From: Carettochelys insculpta
Lineage: Eukaryota > Chordata > Testudines > Carettochelyidae
Direction of reading: 5' to 3'
Assembly: GCF_033958435.1 (NCBI RefSeq)
Contig: NC_134161.1
Coordinates: 14,880,001 to 14,944,000, forward strand
DNA length: 64,000 nt
The position numbers were made by a program, and so were the translations under genes. The notes under the pieces were generated by a model. The model saw nothing but the letters and a program-made list of their open reading frames with translations. It was not told the DNA's origin and searched no databases. Of the stretch, positions 54,605-64,000 are shown piece by piece (within the stretch, counting starts at the first letter, position 1; each line of letters starts with the position of its first letter).

Positions 54605-55315
54605 GGCTGCGTCTACACGTGCACGCTACTTCGAAGTAGCGGCACCAACTTCGAAATAGCGCCCGTCACGTCTACACGCGTCGGGCGCTATTTCGAAGTT
54701 AACTTCGACGTTAGGCGGCGAGACGTCGAAGCCACTAACCTCATGAGGAGATAGGAATAGCGCCCTACTTCGACGTTCAACGTCGAAGTAGGGACAGTGT
54801 AGACGATCTGCGTCCTGCAACGTCGAAATTGCGGGGTCCTCCATGGCGGCCATAAGCTGGGGGGTTGAGAGATGCTCTCTCTCCAGCCCCTGCGGGGCTC
54901 TATGGTCACTGTGGGCAGCAGCCCTTAGCCCAGGGCTTCTGGCTGCTTCTGCGGCAGCTGGGGATCTATGCTGCAGGCACAGGGTCTGCAAGCAGGTGTC
55001 AGCTCTGTGGATCTTGTGTTGTTCAGTGCAACTGTGTCTAGGAGGGGCCCTTTAAGGGAGCGGCTTGCTGTTGAGTCCGCCCTGTGACCCTGTCTGCAGC
55101 TGTGCCTGGCATCCCTATTTCGATGTGTGCTACTTTGACGTGTAGACGTTCCCTCGCTGCGCCTATTTCGATGTTGGGCTGAGCAACGTCGAAGTTGAAC
55201 ATCGACGTTGCCGGCCCTGGAGGACGTGTAGACGTTATTCATCGAAATAGCCTATTTCGATGTTGCAACATCGAAATAAGCTATTTCGATGTTGGCTGCA
55301 CGTGTAGACGTAGCC
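54605..55315 (-). mobile_element. Palindrome-rich DNA transposon (MITE), 711 bp, copy 2, inverted
   Basis: The same element as 53566-54275 in opposite orientation. It starts GGCTGCGTCTACACGTGCAC and ends with the complement of GGCTACGTCTACACGTGCAG, and is flanked by GAT on both sides. Removing it and one GAT restores a continuous CR1 3' UTR ('taaacttgat-gtgtattaatttc'), which confirms the boundaries. A 105-codon frame lies at the same relative place in both copies and differs at 17 residues. It is composition-driven and probably not a protein. Confidence 0.85.
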
Positions 55316-55318
55316 GAT
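55316..55318. repeat. 3-bp target duplication GAT (right)
   Basis: Partner of 54602-54604. Confidence 0.75.
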
Positions 55319-55610
55319 GTGTATTAATTTCATTGGATGATCTCTAGTTCTTGTGACACGAGAAGTGAAAAGAACTTCCGCCTTCACTTTCTCCTTATCA
55401 GTCATGATTTTACAGCTCTCAGTCATTCCCTTCCTTACCTTAGTCATCTCTTTTCCAAGATGAAAAATCCCAGTTTTATTAAGCTCTCCTCATTCAGAAG
55501 CTGGTCCATAATCCTAATAAATCTTTTCCTTTCCTGACTCTTTTTCAGTTCCCAATTTTTTTTTCTGAGTTGGGCATAACCATATAGCAGTGCTATTTTG
55601 AGCACAGTAT
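55319..55610 (-). mobile_element. CR1-type LINE 3' UTR, right half
   Basis: Continues the interrupted antisense CR1: 'gtgtattaatttcattggatg', 'gatctctagttcttgtgac', 'tcagtcatgattttacagctctcag', 'ttagtcatctcttttccaag', 'gaaaaatcccagttttatt', 'gagcacagtattctgg'. Confidence 0.7.
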
Positions 55611-55614
55611 TCTG

Positions 55615-55722
55615 GTTTGGGAACCCACTTATTTTGAACTTCGGTGCTGAAGTTAGCCCGAAATAAATTACACAGATTGCATAAGTTATTTTGAGTTACA
55701 GCTACAGTGTAGCCCGAACCTA
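55615..55722. mobile_element. GTCTACAC-type MITE scrap
   Basis: 'cttattttgaacttcggtgctgaag', then 'taagttattttgagttacagctacagtgtagccc', is one decayed end of the TTTCGAAATA MITE group. Confidence 0.4.
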
Positions 55723-55724
55723 AG

Positions 55725-57085
55725 TGAATTAAAGATGGCTGTGGAGGGAGAGAGATTCAAACATAGGCCTCCTGTACTCTAACTTCATCTACCAGGCCAC
55801 CCTTTCTCTCATGACAGGCTGCTAGAATACATCTCTTTGCACTTAACATAGGTCAGGCTTTTCTTTACTTTTGTAGCTATTTTGCCCAATGATCAATCTG
55901 ATCAACTATCTGCTCTGTGCCAACTACCCCTCCCTTGGATTTGAACTGATGCCAATCAGCAAGCTAGCAAAAATTCCAAGTTAATCAAGTCGGTGAATTT
56001 TATTTCTTTACAGGGATCATATTTAACATTGCATTTCTCTCTGTTTTCATTGCTCCCAGTCCTACACATCTGTTCTTTAGTACTCATGTTATGATACTTT
56101 CCCTTTAATTGTCTTCATAAATGTACATTTCCCCCTTCCTAATCCCTGCCCTCCCATTTCCAAAAGGGCTTTAATCACTCCCCACCCTTCTTTGATTTTC
56201 AGATGCCTGCAATAAAATGTTAGTAAAATATTCAGAAAAAAGACATTGGGAGAGGGGAATCTCAGATGTTGCAGATGGGACAATATGTCTGTATAATTAA
56301 AAACCACAATCAATAGGGAAAGGGACAGTGACAAGCTAATGGTCTCCCAATACATGATATAGGACAGAAAAACAAATTTGATTTTCAAAGGTGGGTCATT
56401 CCCCTGTTGCAATGCACCTGTCTTCAGTGGTATTCTATTTGGCCATTTAAACAATCAAATAAAAACCAGAGAGGAAAGAAATGTCATCACTAGCCAAGTC
56501 ATTTTTCTGGAAGGGGATTAGTAGCAACTCTTCATCCTACTGTTATAAAAAGGAAGTTGATTGTTTAAAGCACCCAATAATGGCTTTTCTTTAAGCCAAT
56601 GGGAGAAAACAAACTCATACATCATCACATGATTTTTTGTTTGTTTGTTTTTTAGAAGTTAATTTTATTTATGTTGTGGTCATAGCTAGTTTCAATTAGA
56701 AATTGGGGAAGTGAAGAGAGCACAGGGAAAGAAATGGTGAGACTTTTTCTTTTTAAATTATCTATACGTCAACATTTGAAATTTTGAATTGTATGAAATT
56801 TTTAAAAAAATATCTATAGTTAGTGGACAAATGAGAAAGCACTTCACAGACTGTAATCAAAGCTTTTACCTTTTATTTTTAAACCACAAAATGTTAAAAT
56901 TCAAAATCATTTTGAATTTCAAAAATAGTTGATATTTCAGCCCACACAAGTTCTGATTCTGGGTCAATTTACTTGATACCAACTGCCAACTAGACATTGA
57001 GCCATAGCACAATACTGTACGATCTAGCCACCTTTCTATCATCTTATAGTACGTGCATCCAAGCCCTACTTCTTTAACTTGCTGG
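55725..57085. other. Mostly unannotated, AT-rich
   Basis: The 55735-55805 part ('gggagagagattcaaacatagg', 'tctaccaggccaccctttctct') may be the antisense head of a MIR-like SINE. A (TTTG)n run sits near 56635. The rest is AT-rich and unrecognised. Confidence 0.35.
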
Positions 57086-57089
57086 CAAG

Positions 57090-57620
57090 AATACTATGGT
57101 TGCCCCACAGTGACCCATAAGGATTAAAACAGCCCTGGGTGAAGGCTCAGGCTGGGGCCCATTCAGAAAAGGGCAAGAGTCAGCCACCCAGGGCCTGGCT
57201 AGGCCCTACAGGAAGTGATCCTGGAGAGAAGGAGCTGTTTCAGCTGTGGAGTAGAAAGGCCTTGCTTCCAAGGCTGGAGGGGTAGTAAGGCTGCAGGGAG
57301 GCAGCCAGGGCAGGAGAAGGCAGTAGGTCCATACCCCGTTGCCAGTGATAAGTGGACAGTTGAGACTGTAATTTTCCCCAGGGCAGGGGCTAGAGGATGA
57401 CTGTCAGTGGGTCACTGAGGCAAGGTGGATACAGGGTGTTGGGGTTCCCTGGGAGGGGAGGACCCCCAAGTGTGGGGGCAGTGCCATGAGGAGAGGGGCA
57501 CCAAGAGCCCAGGGGAGGGGGGCTGACGAGTGGTGGAGATACTGAAAGAAGACAGGTAATGGAAAAGAAAGTCTGGCAGAGCCCTGAGACTGATGAGCTA
57601 ATTTCCAAACTGGCCAGCAG
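57090..57620. repeat. GC-rich unidentified segment, possible LTR-retroelement remnant
   Basis: The segment is GC- and purine-rich, with 'ggcaggggctagaggatgac', 'gtgggtcactgaggcaagg' and 'ggggttccctgggaggggagg' words that I associate, from memory only, with reptile LTR elements. I see no TG...CA ends, primer-binding site or coding sequence. The base composition is clearly unlike both neighbours. Confidence 0.3.
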
Positions 57621-57639
57621 GAGGCACTGGGGTGCAGCG

Positions 57640-58130
57640 CTGAAGGGTCAAAGGGACCATATCAAAAACTTTGCTAAAGTCAAGGTATGTCACATCTGCT
57701 TTTTCCATATCCGCTCAGCCAGTTTTCTCATCATAGACAGCAATGAGGCTGATCAGGCATGACTTGCCCTTCCTTGGTGAAGCCATGTTGACAGTTTCTC
57801 CTCACCTTCCTTTACCCCACCTGTTTCAAAAGGGATTCTTTGAGGACCTGCTCCATGATTTTCTGGGGACTGAGTTGAGGCTGACTGGTCTGTAGTTCCC
57901 CGGCTTCTCCTTCTTCCCTTTCTAAAAGATGGGCACTACATTTCCAATCATCCGGGACCTTCACTGATGGCCAAGAGTTCTCAGAGATAAAGACCAATAG
58001 CTTTTCAATTGCATCAGCCAACTCCCTCAGCACCCTCGGATGCATTAGTTGTGGCCCGATGGACTTGTGCATGTAAAGTTTTTTCTAAATAGTCCTTAAC
58101 CTGTTCTTTGGCCACTGAAGGCTCCTCATG
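57640..58130 (-). pseudogene. CR1-type LINE ORF2 (reverse transcriptase) fragment
   Basis: On the minus strand this encodes the CR1 reverse-transcriptase region before and at the catalytic domain. At 57812-58072 a frame carries HPRVLRELADAIEKLL, then SENSWPSVKVPDDWK, then KIMEQVLKESLLK. These correspond to the CR1 block that normally runs from 'HPRVLKELA' to 'VPEDW' to 'MEQ'. Further on, at about 57650-57705, another frame reads KADVTYLDFSKVFDMVP, the motif containing the first catalytic Asp. The two are out of frame, and the 'FKKG...NYRPVSL' stretch is decayed. It is an inactive fragment without endonuclease or 3' UTR. Confidence 0.8.
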
Positions 58131-58134
58131 CTAT

Positions 58135-59385
58135 ACTGCTACTATGCTTCGGAGAAGGAAGGGGAGTTCCCACAGGTACCAGCCTTGCAGTAGTAGAAAC
58201 AGACCTTATATTGTCACACATCTTGCTGTACAGCTAAAGAAAGTGGCCAGCACAGCTCTATTGATGTCAGCGGGGCTACAGCCAGACACCAGCTGAAGAT
58301 GTGTCCCAGTAGAGCTAATGTACTGGAAATATGTGTATTTCCAGTTCACCAGTGCCTTCAGAGTGGCCTTCAATCTTTGCTCAACTTGCTTGCTACTCCA
58401 ACCTGGATGCATACAATTGGCATTCCTTTTTTTCCCCATTATAACTGGGGTTTGCCAGGAGAAATAGCAGCTCAGTGGCCAGGCCTTTGACTTAAACTGT
58501 CCCTGGGGCATCACAAGATTCTGTTGTAATCCTTCTCCACGCCCTGCCCTTCCCTTTCCACCTCCACCCCCTGGCTCCCTGCCCTTTCCTGTTATTGTCC
58601 TGCACATCAGTGATAAGATTCAATGTGTTGCTTTTCCAAATGGATTCCTATCCCCTCCATACCTAATTGTTCTTCAAAGATATGTGGAAGACAAGCACCT
58701 GAGCTAAACCCCAGTGGAGAAAGAGACCTCAAGCCCTGAGGCTGAATAAATAACCCTGACTCTTGCAGTTCCTGTGACCCACAATCACCTTGGTAATTGA
58801 AAAGCATGCAAATAGCCTTGGTTCTCACTTTCTTAATTCAGTCCCAGGGGTGGGGTTGCTTTTTAAATATGAAAAATAAAATAGTCCCTAGGCTGCCTGC
58901 TCCCTAGTCAACCAGCAAAGTCCTTTGATTTTGATTACACTGATGGTTTACAGTGAGTCGGGGGTCATACGTGATGAGTTTACTGGAAGCAGAGCAAGGC
59001 TGTGCCTGGGAAACAGATACCTACAGGAGAATTGTGAAGATTCTGGGGATTTCGGTATAATGCCTCTGATGGGGCTGCATGCTGAATTCGCTTTCAACTG
59101 CAGAGACCCAGGATCACAGGGGACACTGGGTGACACGAGTTGGAAAGACCTCAGTCAAGTTGCATGACTTGCCTCTGCAAGGTGCTTGGGTCCCACAACA
59201 GCAATGCAAGGGCTCTTGCACTGCCAAAGCATTAGAGGAGCTCAGGATTCTAACAAGAAGCCTGTGGGATTATTTATCTTTCTGGAGCACTGAGACTCCA
59301 GCTAAGATCATTGTGCTAATATATATGCATATAGTCCTGGCTCTTTGCAGCAAATTAAATAGATAAAACAGGTACAGGGTGGGAG
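58135..59385. other. Unannotated stretch
   Basis: No recognised repeat or exon. The 133-codon minus frame at 58206-58607 has no domain and low complexity at its start. Confidence 0.35.
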
Positions 59386-59391
59386 AAAGGA

Positions 59392-59500
59392 AGATTTCAC
59401 AGGTGAGGAAACTGAGGCACAGGCTGCCAAGTGACTTGCTTAAGATCTGTGGGAGAACTAGATCAATTTCATGAGTCCAGTGTTTTAAGCATGTGTTTAT
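59392..59500 (-). mobile_element. MIR-like CORE-SINE core, antisense
   Basis: 'acaggtgaggaaactgaggcacagg' then 'caagtgacttgcttaagatc' is the complement of the most conserved MIR core. Confidence 0.65.
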
Positions 59501-59504
59501 TCTT

Positions 59505-60585
59505 GGATGATTCTCATTCTATAGCTAGTCAAAAGTTTTATGGTTACAATTTTTTGGGCTGGGGAATATAAAAGATGCATCCTTTGTGAAGTTTTCAAAA
59601 TGGATCTACAGGTATCCTTGCTATTTCTGGTAAAAGTAACTTACAAAGCTCCTAAGGACATGGTAGATATTTCCAAAGAGAATTTTCAAAAGAAAAAATT
59701 ATTCAAAATTCTCCTCCCCTCTTCCCCAAACTTGTCATATACAATAAAAAGTGACTTTCACATGTGCATATTCTGTGTCTGGGAAAACAGGAAGTTTTTC
59801 ATTGAAAATTTGGAAAATTTTGAACACATAAGAAAATGGGCCATTTTCATGAATGCTTTTACCAGCTCTACTAACCTAGCAAATGCCACCATCTTGAACA
59901 GAAAATCTGTTGATTATATATGATAGTTGCATCAATCTTAGCTATCAAAGTAACATGCACATTAACAAAAAAAATGACTAGCTTACCTAAAATAGCCAAT
60001 GGCTAGAAATCTCACCTGATTTAAATTTACTATGGGTGTGTCTAATGCTGTAGTATCCCCAGTGCCCCTCCTTTTATATTTATCCATGCTCAAAAGGCTG
60101 AATCCAATCTGGGAATACAGGAAATGTGAACTCAAAACCACAACTCAGCTGACAGATTTCAACATCTCAGTTAAATTCTTCATTAGAACTTTGTGATGCT
60201 TGTACTATTTCTTGTACTGTGGTTTGGAGGTTTAGTCTTAATTCTGCATGCAATCCCAGCAGAGAGTATTGATAACGGTAGCAGCATCACTTTGCTACAT
60301 GTATGGACTAACACTTCTCAATGACTTCTGATAGCACCATCTGCAGGGTTTGACCTAGGAGTTCAGCACCTGCAAACATGAATTTCTGCTCCTTGAACTA
60401 AATGTTAAGCATCCTTCAATTACACAGCAACAAGTTCAGTCTCTAGGAGTGGATAAAGACTCATCTTGCCAGCTGTTATACCTGGAACAACCACAGGCAA
60501 TCAGAGATTGAAGACAGAGTCACGAAGTCAGTAGAACCTCCAAGTGGTAGGATCATAGATGACCAGGTGATCCAGAAGCAGAAGA
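59505..60585. other. Unannotated stretch, AT-rich in part
   Basis: The 59690-59880 part is rich in GAAAATTT/AAATTTTC words and ends 'cttttaccagctctactaa', like other members of the degenerate AT-rich repeat. The plus-strand frame at 59540-59923 overlaps it and is not credible as a gene. Confidence 0.35.
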
Positions 60586-60589
60586 GTCT

Positions 60590-60745
60590 GGGTTCAAGTC
60601 GGCTGAAATGGTGCCAGTTTATTCTGCTGATGCTGGAGCATGTCATACCGCAACTGTGTCACTCCTATGACTCAATGACCTCTCAAGGTCCCTTCCAGTC
60701 CCAGCATTCTATGATTCATCCTATGATTCTAAGATTCTAACTTAC
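60590..60745 (+). mobile_element. CR1-type LINE 3' end with octamer tail
   Basis: 'tatgactcaatgacctctcaaggtcccttcc' is followed by an expanded octamer tail, 'cattctatgattcatcctatgattctaagattctaa'. The imperfect octamer repeats are the CR1 hallmark. Confidence 0.75.
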
Positions 60746-60749
60746 AATT

Positions 60750-61635
60750 AGTTGTTCCCAGCCACTGCTGCACTTGCTGATACTAATGTTTCTGGGCTGG
60801 CTTAAAGCAACAATGTGCTGGCACCCTTCTGCCTCCCATTCACTTCCAAGTGCTCCATGGGTGGCTACTGATAACAGTGACAGGACTGGGGCTCAGAGCT
60901 GTCCAAGTTTCAGGGAGGCTTACGGGGTGACCAAGCAAAAGGAGAGGCTGACTGCACTGGATGGTGCTGATGGGCCGTCAAAGAAGGTTGGCACTGACTG
61001 CCAGAGACTTTACTTGGCCTTGTGATCTTTTTTTAGCCACTCATCTGAAGTTTAGTTGGGATAGTACTGTGCATTGGTTGCCCCATCGTGCCATTTCTTG
61101 GCAAGCATGGAGGCCAAATCACGGGCAGCTGGCCTAGGAGCTACAGCCAGACTCAGACATCAGGAGCTGAAGTCGATCCAGCGTAGAGCTGCCAAGTTTG
61201 GTTGGATGTAGGCTTGGAGATTTCCTAACACGGCCATCTTTAATTATGTGCTTATCTTTACAGCTGTCAATGAATGTGAGTTATTGCCTGAGATTAACTC
61301 AGGTCAGAATTAACATGTTCATTGCAGACCTTAAAGCACTTTCATTGACAGCTGGGGCTGCTGGTGGGGTTCTGTGCCCCAGCTGCTCACAGCCGTGGGG
61401 CTGCTGGGTTCCCCTCTCCCTGGCTAGGGTCTTGCAGCTGTGGAGCTGCTGGTGGGGCTCTGCACTCCGTCTGGCTTCCAGGGCTGCCAGCTGTGCTGTG
61501 TGCCATAGTCCAGCTTCCACCCTGCCACCAGTGGAGCTCCTGCTGGGGCTTTGACTGGGGCTAGGCTGCAGTGGGGGTCCCTGACGTGGCTCCCTGCCCA
61601 GGGGCTGCCCTTGGGGCTCCCCAGAAGAGGCTCCC
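60750..61635. other. Unannotated stretch, GC-rich after 61350
   Basis: Contains recurrent GCTGCTGG/GTGGGGCTCTG words at 61355-61620, a degenerate repeat-like pattern giving long overlapping frames on both strands. No domain is recognised. Confidence 0.35.
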
Positions 61636-61639
61636 TGAC

Positions 61640-61722
61640 AAAGTGGGTCATTGCCTATGAAAGCTTATGCTCCAATAAATGTCAGTCTATAAGGTGCCGT
61701 GGGACTTCTCGTTGTTTTGTTT
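61640..61722. mobile_element. Penelope-like tail fragment
   Basis: 'aaagtgggtcattgcctatg', 'aaagcttatgctccaataaatgtcagtc', 'tataaggtgccgtgggacttctcg' is the tail seen at 6849 in the opposite orientation. The copy is tail-only. Confidence 0.65.
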
Positions 61723-61724
61723 TT

Positions 61725-64000
61725 TTAATCGTGTGATTAGTTGCAATTAATTTTTAATTGCTTAGCAGCCCTGCTAATCTTTAATTCCTGGAGGCTCTAG
61801 GGCAATCCTGGAGTACTGGCAACCCAAATCTGGATCGGGAGGGCTGTCTTTAGGAACAGCATAAGGTTTGCTGGGGTTACACTTAGTGGCACAGACAAAC
61901 TTCCTGTGTCTTGTCCAGCCAGGTCAGTCACAAATCAGGGTGTCCTGAAGCCCCTTGCGTAGCATGCGCTGCTGTGAGCGGGGCCCAGAGCCTGCTGAAT
62001 ATTTCCACTACCAGAGCTATTAGGTGGAGACAGTCGCTGTCTGGGACAAAGTACAGATCTGCTGCTCCTTACAGCAAGATTGTGAGTGGTAAGTTACATT
62101 CACTGGGCCCGTTAGCCATTCCTCTGGCCTTCTGCTAGCAGCCTGTGGTTATCCTTAGCGTACGCATAACACCTCGTGCTGGGTGTTCTGCTTCTAACAC
62201 TCCTCCTGCCTGTGCAGCCCACTCTGAGCTGCCGTTAGCGAAGAGAGGCAACGAAGGAGTCTCAGTGAGGCAGAAGTTTTTTTCCTCTATAAAGCCAGCT
62301 CAGGACTTGAGGCTACAGGATGAAAGTTACTATTGTTTTCCAGCGATGGAGAATGCAGCTGGCCATTGTTGCCCCTAGCTGGGATGAAAAATGACAATAA
62401 ATAACAAAACTTCTGAACAATATTGAAGGGGACACCCTGTGAGCAGCCATACAGCCACCTGGGAGCTGCAGTTCTAAGCCCTACATGATCCCATTGCCCT
62501 GTAGAAAGGCAAAGGCTTCAGCCAGGCTATATTGTCCATGAAACAGTGATGGCAGCTTAGACCCAGGGAGAAACTGTTGTGCATCATGGGAGCATGTAGT
62601 TCTGGGTGCTACATCTGTATAGCACGACGGCAACACCTTCTATGGAGAGACCTATTAATGTCAGACTCCAGCGTAAATATTTAAGTTTTCACATGAAAAG
62701 TTACCAGCAATTGGTCTCTTCTTGTGGCAGGTTTGCATTTTGATGAAACCACATCTTCTGCTGGCAAAAACACTTCACTCCTTCATAGGGATGGTTGACA
62801 AATTTTAAACAGTAGGCATCAGAGTTAGGAAAGGCCTATGGCTTCGCCTAGCCCACCCATCCTCTCACAGCCCAGTCAAGTTGTACCTGGCCCTAAAAAT
62901 AAAGCTTCCGCTTCTTCCCTCTGGAGACAGCTGCACAGATGATGCCATTATTGTATTTGTTCAGTTTTGCTCCTATATATACTCTCCCATCCCAGTGTGA
63001 AGCTATTTGGCTGTTCCTTGGGAAGACTTTAGAAAGATTTAGCAGAACACAAGCTGCAAGATCGTTCTTTACCATGGCCTGGTCGTCTCCTGGCAAGCCG
63101 CAGACTAGTTTGATATCTGATCTCCAAGATCAACCTTTCCAGCTTACCCCAACTCTTCTTGCAGACCCAGCCGTGTCCTCAACACCCTGGAACCCTTGCC
63201 TCTCTCCTCTAAGTAGTTTGCTGGACAAGTTCTCACATGCTACAAGGTCTGCCCAAGTCTCCATGAATTTTATATGGGAAGTTTTCTTTCTAGTGCAACA
63301 AAGGTGTACAATCCTCTTCTTTTGCCACCAAGTTAAAAAAAAACCTTCTGCTTCACAATTAGCCCAGCTCTTTGCCATCCCATGGATGAGAAAGATTACC
63401 ATATAGCCAACATATAATGCTCCCCAGAGCATGCTCAGAGCTCACAGCCTTCAATAGGTTAATTTTTCAAAGTGGTAAGCTGATATTTCTGCATAAAATG
63501 CACATCTGCAGGGTAAATGCTATTAAGTGTCAGTGAATTATGGTCCCAGTGTGCGACTCACTTGAGCTTTAATGCTACAAGCACCTTAATGTTTTTTTTG
63601 AATGAAGTTCCTACTAATTGCTTCCATATGTATTTTTTCTCCAGCATCATGGGCCTACGAATAATGAGCTAGGAAACTGGACTTTATTGATTAGGCCAAA
63701 TCTAATGCATAAATACCAAGCATGTTTTCCTTTCTTTGCTTTTGCATTGGGCATTCTGACAGGCATTCAGTGAAGTCCCTTGTACCTCCTTTCTTTCTTC
63801 CCCACCCCAGCTCTCTGTTTTGCAGTGCACCGGAGCATGCATTTTGACTTTTAACAGGCAACCCTCAGACAGCCCAACATCTGCTGGCATCTCAGTCTGG
63901 ATTGTAGCCTCTTCCATTGCAGCAGATGTGAGTACATGCCACAAGCTAATATTATGCAAGTGCACACTTCTGGTAAGGGCACCACAGGTCAAGAGTCACA
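61725..64000. other. Mostly unannotated stretch
   Basis: 'gtgattagttgcaattaatttttaattgc' at 61733-61761 is a short AT-rich inverted block. The rest up to the window end shows no confident repeat. A weak exon-like minus-strand block at 62893-63089 is discussed in the findings. Plus-strand 62939-63406 is open over the same place and is probably chance. Confidence 0.35.

Noticed and set aside
62939..63406. 155-codon plus-strand open frame
   Set aside because: Low-complexity Ser/Pro/Leu-rich translation with no motif. It overlaps a more protein-like block on the other strand, and neither is certain.
1..64000. Bacterial or phage-type systems, operons, rRNA
   Set aside because: Composition, repeat families (CR1, MIR-like, Penelope, hAT, Tigger-like) and absence of dense coding show this is vertebrate nuclear DNA.

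Overview
This is a repeat-dense, gene-poor stretch of vertebrate nuclear DNA, probably from a turtle and possibly a soft-shelled one. The evidence is the repeat spectrum. CR1-type LINE tails carry ATTCTATG-like octamers. MIR-like CORE-SINEs are common. Penelope-like tails carry the GGTGCCACAGGAC core. Miniature DNA transposons built from TCGAAATA palindromes have TIRs reading GGCTAYGTCTACAC. Assigning a turtle rests on remembered repeat families and cannot be proved from one window. I see no complete protein-coding gene, tRNA, rRNA, CRISPR array or bacterial-type feature. Most open frames are chance frames or lie inside transposons.

Layout. Positions 1-5100 are mostly unrecognised sequence, with a CpG-rich patch (1140-1320), a SINE tail, a CR1 tail, a Tigger-like MITE and a tandem pair of hAT-like MITEs. 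Positions 5100-12100 hold two nested insertions (a Tigger-like MITE inside a CR1 and another inside a MIR-like SINE), plus a Penelope tail, a CR1 fragment, a GTCGAC-rich MITE and a hAT-like MITE. Positions 12-24 kb are quieter, with scattered CR1 and SINE pieces and two MITEs. Positions 24-34 kb contain a compound TG/AG/AAAG microsatellite, an AT-rich block and a second GTCGAC-rich MITE. Positions 34-43 kb hold CR1 and SINE fragments, a MITE nested inside a MITE (38812-39438) and, on the minus strand, weak exon-like islands. The best of these is 40275-40434. Positions 43-50 kb carry three members of one short MITE family and a palindromic MITE complex.

Positions 51.3-55.6 kb are the most informative part. 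An 845-bp Penelope-like insertion keeps an open GIY-YIG endonuclease-type frame but has lost most of its reverse transcriptase, and it is flanked by near-identical direct repeats of about 17 bp. Next come two inverted copies (710 and 711 bp) of one palindrome-rich DNA transposon, 329 bp apart. Each has a clean 3-bp target duplication, and each interrupts a different CR1-related fragment. The rest of the window holds a CR1 reverse-transcriptase fragment (57.6-58.1 kb), CR1, SINE and Penelope scraps, and unlabelled sequence.

Functionally this looks like intergenic or intronic DNA in which several waves of transposons can be ordered in time by nesting: CR1 and MIR-like SINEs first, then Tigger-like MITEs and the 3-bp-TSD MITEs. 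I found no convincing new gene system. The strongest leads are the 3-bp-TSD MITE superfamily, the deleted Penelope frame and the candidate minus-strand exons.
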